This document shows, in pieces, positions 5,332-6,138 of a DNA stretch of 6,138 bases. The stretch comes from Chitinophagales bacterium (GTDB lineage: Bacteria > Bacteroidota > Bacteroidia > Chitinophagales > BACL12). Position numbers and translations under genes: made by a program. A model generated the notes under the pieces. That model was not told the origin of the DNA and did not search any database. It saw nothing but the letters and a program-made list of their open reading frames with translations. The first letter of the stretch is position 1. Every line of letters starts with the position of its first letter. The stretch lies in contig JACMJP010000182.1 in the NCBI GenBank assembly GCA_014380545.1, forward strand, positions 1 to 6,138, in the 5' to 3' direction.

Positions 5332-6138
5332 TCACTGATAAATCCCCACCCAAACTTCTCCTTTATCATTCACACTTCCTCTAAACATACCATCGCTGTT
5401 ATAGCTGAAAGAAATATTTCCGTATTTATCAACTGCTATCATACCACCATCCCCTTTAATTTGTAAGAAACGTTTTTGTATAACTGTATCTAATGCCTGT
5501 TGCACAGTATAATCTTCGAACTCCATTAAATTGCTAGCAGTGTTTGCTGCTACCATTCGAATAAAATCTTCACCCGTGCCTGTACAACTGATAGCGCAAG
5601 TATTATTATTCGCATAAGTGCCTGCACCAATAATAGGTGAATCACCAATGCGCCCGAATTGTTTATTCATCAATCCACCTGTGGAAGTTCCTGCAGCAAG
5701 ATTTCCATATTTATCTAAAACAACACAACCCACAGTTCCGGAATTTTTATCTACAATTAAATTATCTTCATAAGAAATAGGTTGTAAATTTTTTATTGAA
5801 TCAATTAATATTTTGTTGGGTCCGAGTGTATCTTTTGTTTGCAACCATCTTTTGAACTGATGTTCTGTATAAAAATAAAATGGGTCAACAATTTCACATC
5901 CGTTTTCTTCTGCAAATTCTTCTGCACCGGAGCCACTGAATAAAATATATTTTGTTTTCATCACTTCTTTTGCAGCAGCTATAGGATTTTTTATAGTGCT
6001 TACATTTGTAACCGCACCCGCATCCAAAGTTTTTCCATGCATAATAGATGCATCCATCTTTATTTCTCCTTCATAGGTAAACACAGAACCTTTGCCTGCA
6101 TTAAATAATGGGGAGTCTTCCAAAATTTTAATTACTGC
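5332..6138 (-). CDS. Isoaspartyl peptidase/L-asparaginase, plant type (partial, N-terminus missing)
   Basis: This Ntn-hydrolase cleaves isoaspartyl dipeptides and hydrolyses L-asparagine, and matures by cutting itself ahead of its nucleophile threonine. The visible part has 268 residues and the frame runs off the right edge. The upstream codons read AVIKI and continue into LEDSPLFNAGKGSVF, a conserved internal motif, so the TTG at 6123 is not the start. Roughly 50-70 N-terminal residues should lie beyond the edge, perhaps with a signal peptide. Visible motifs are MHGKTLDAGAV, then SGTVGCVVLD with the nucleophile threonine encoded at 5734-5736 and the autocleavage site just before it. GNLAAGTSTGG, GRIGDSPIIGAGTYANN and GTGEDFIR follow. 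The C-terminus GMFRGSV...WVGIYQ is complete. Glycosylasparaginase is a relative, but the motifs fit the IaaA type better. The Crp/Fnr gene follows after 53 bp. Confidence 0.92.
   Translation of the reverse strand, partial: AVIKILEDSPLFNAGKGSVFTYEGEIKMDASIMHGKTLDAGAVTNVSTIKNPIAAAKEVMKTKYILFSGSGAEEFAEENGCEIVDPFYFYTEHQFKRWLQTKDTLGPNKILIDSIKNLQPISYEDNLIVDKNSGTVGCVVLDKYGNLAAGTSTGGLMNKQFGRIGDSPIIGAGTYANNNTCAISCTGTGEDFIRMVAANTASNLMEFEDYTVQQALDTVIQKRFLQIKGDGGMIAVDKYGNISFSYNSDGMFRGSVNDKGEVWVGIYQ

Noticed and set aside
6121..6123. TTG at 6123 as the start of the asparaginase
   Set aside because: The frame stays open to the window edge, and the residues before it (AVIKI) match the helix that normally precedes LEDSPLFNAGKG in this family. 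The gene is simply cut off.
1..6138. Mobile element, defence system or prophage segment
   Set aside because: No transposase, integrase, nuclease, toxin or phage gene and no terminal repeats or target duplications were seen. The identified genes are mostly housekeeping.

Overview
The window looks like chromosomal DNA from a member of the Bacteroidota, probably in or near the Chitinophagales/Saprospirales. This rests on AT-rich genes, A-rich sequence with no Shine-Dalgarno in front of the starts, a TAnnTTTG-like -7 element, a Bacteroidota-style Crp/Fnr protein, and a short anchored protein of a type common in that phylum. The lineage is an inference; there is no rRNA or marker gene here.

Left part (1-2860): a methylmalonyl-CoA epimerase gene reads leftward. 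Diverging from it across 128 bp is a compact iron-sulfur cluster assembly operon reading rightward: iscS (cysteine desulfurase), iscU (scaffold) and iscA (A-type carrier). IscS takes sulfur from cysteine, IscU holds the nascent [2Fe-2S] cluster, and IscA carries or matures clusters for target proteins. The operon ends at a textbook intrinsic terminator right after iscA, so hscB, hscA, fdx and iscX do not follow, and no iscR precedes it. Each non-coding gap around these genes contains short repeated words or small inverted repeats.

Middle part (2868-3657): one gene encodes a membrane-anchored protein of unknown function that resembles the DUF6090 type. It starts only 17 bases after the terminator hairpin and ends in a short convergent gap.

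Right part (3658-6138): four genes read leftward. In transcription order they are a plant-type (Ntn-hydrolase) isoaspartyl peptidase/L-asparaginase cut by the window edge, a Crp/Fnr-family regulator, a small predicted outer-membrane beta-barrel protein, and a four-helix membrane protein. Gaps of 53, 60 and about 13 bp allow co-transcription but do not prove it.

I see no mobile element, CRISPR array, tRNA, rRNA or defence system. Most of the window is ordinary housekeeping sequence. The points most worth a second look are the stripped-down isc operon with a possible operator at its start, the short repeats in its gaps, and the unassigned Crp/beta-barrel/four-helix gene set.
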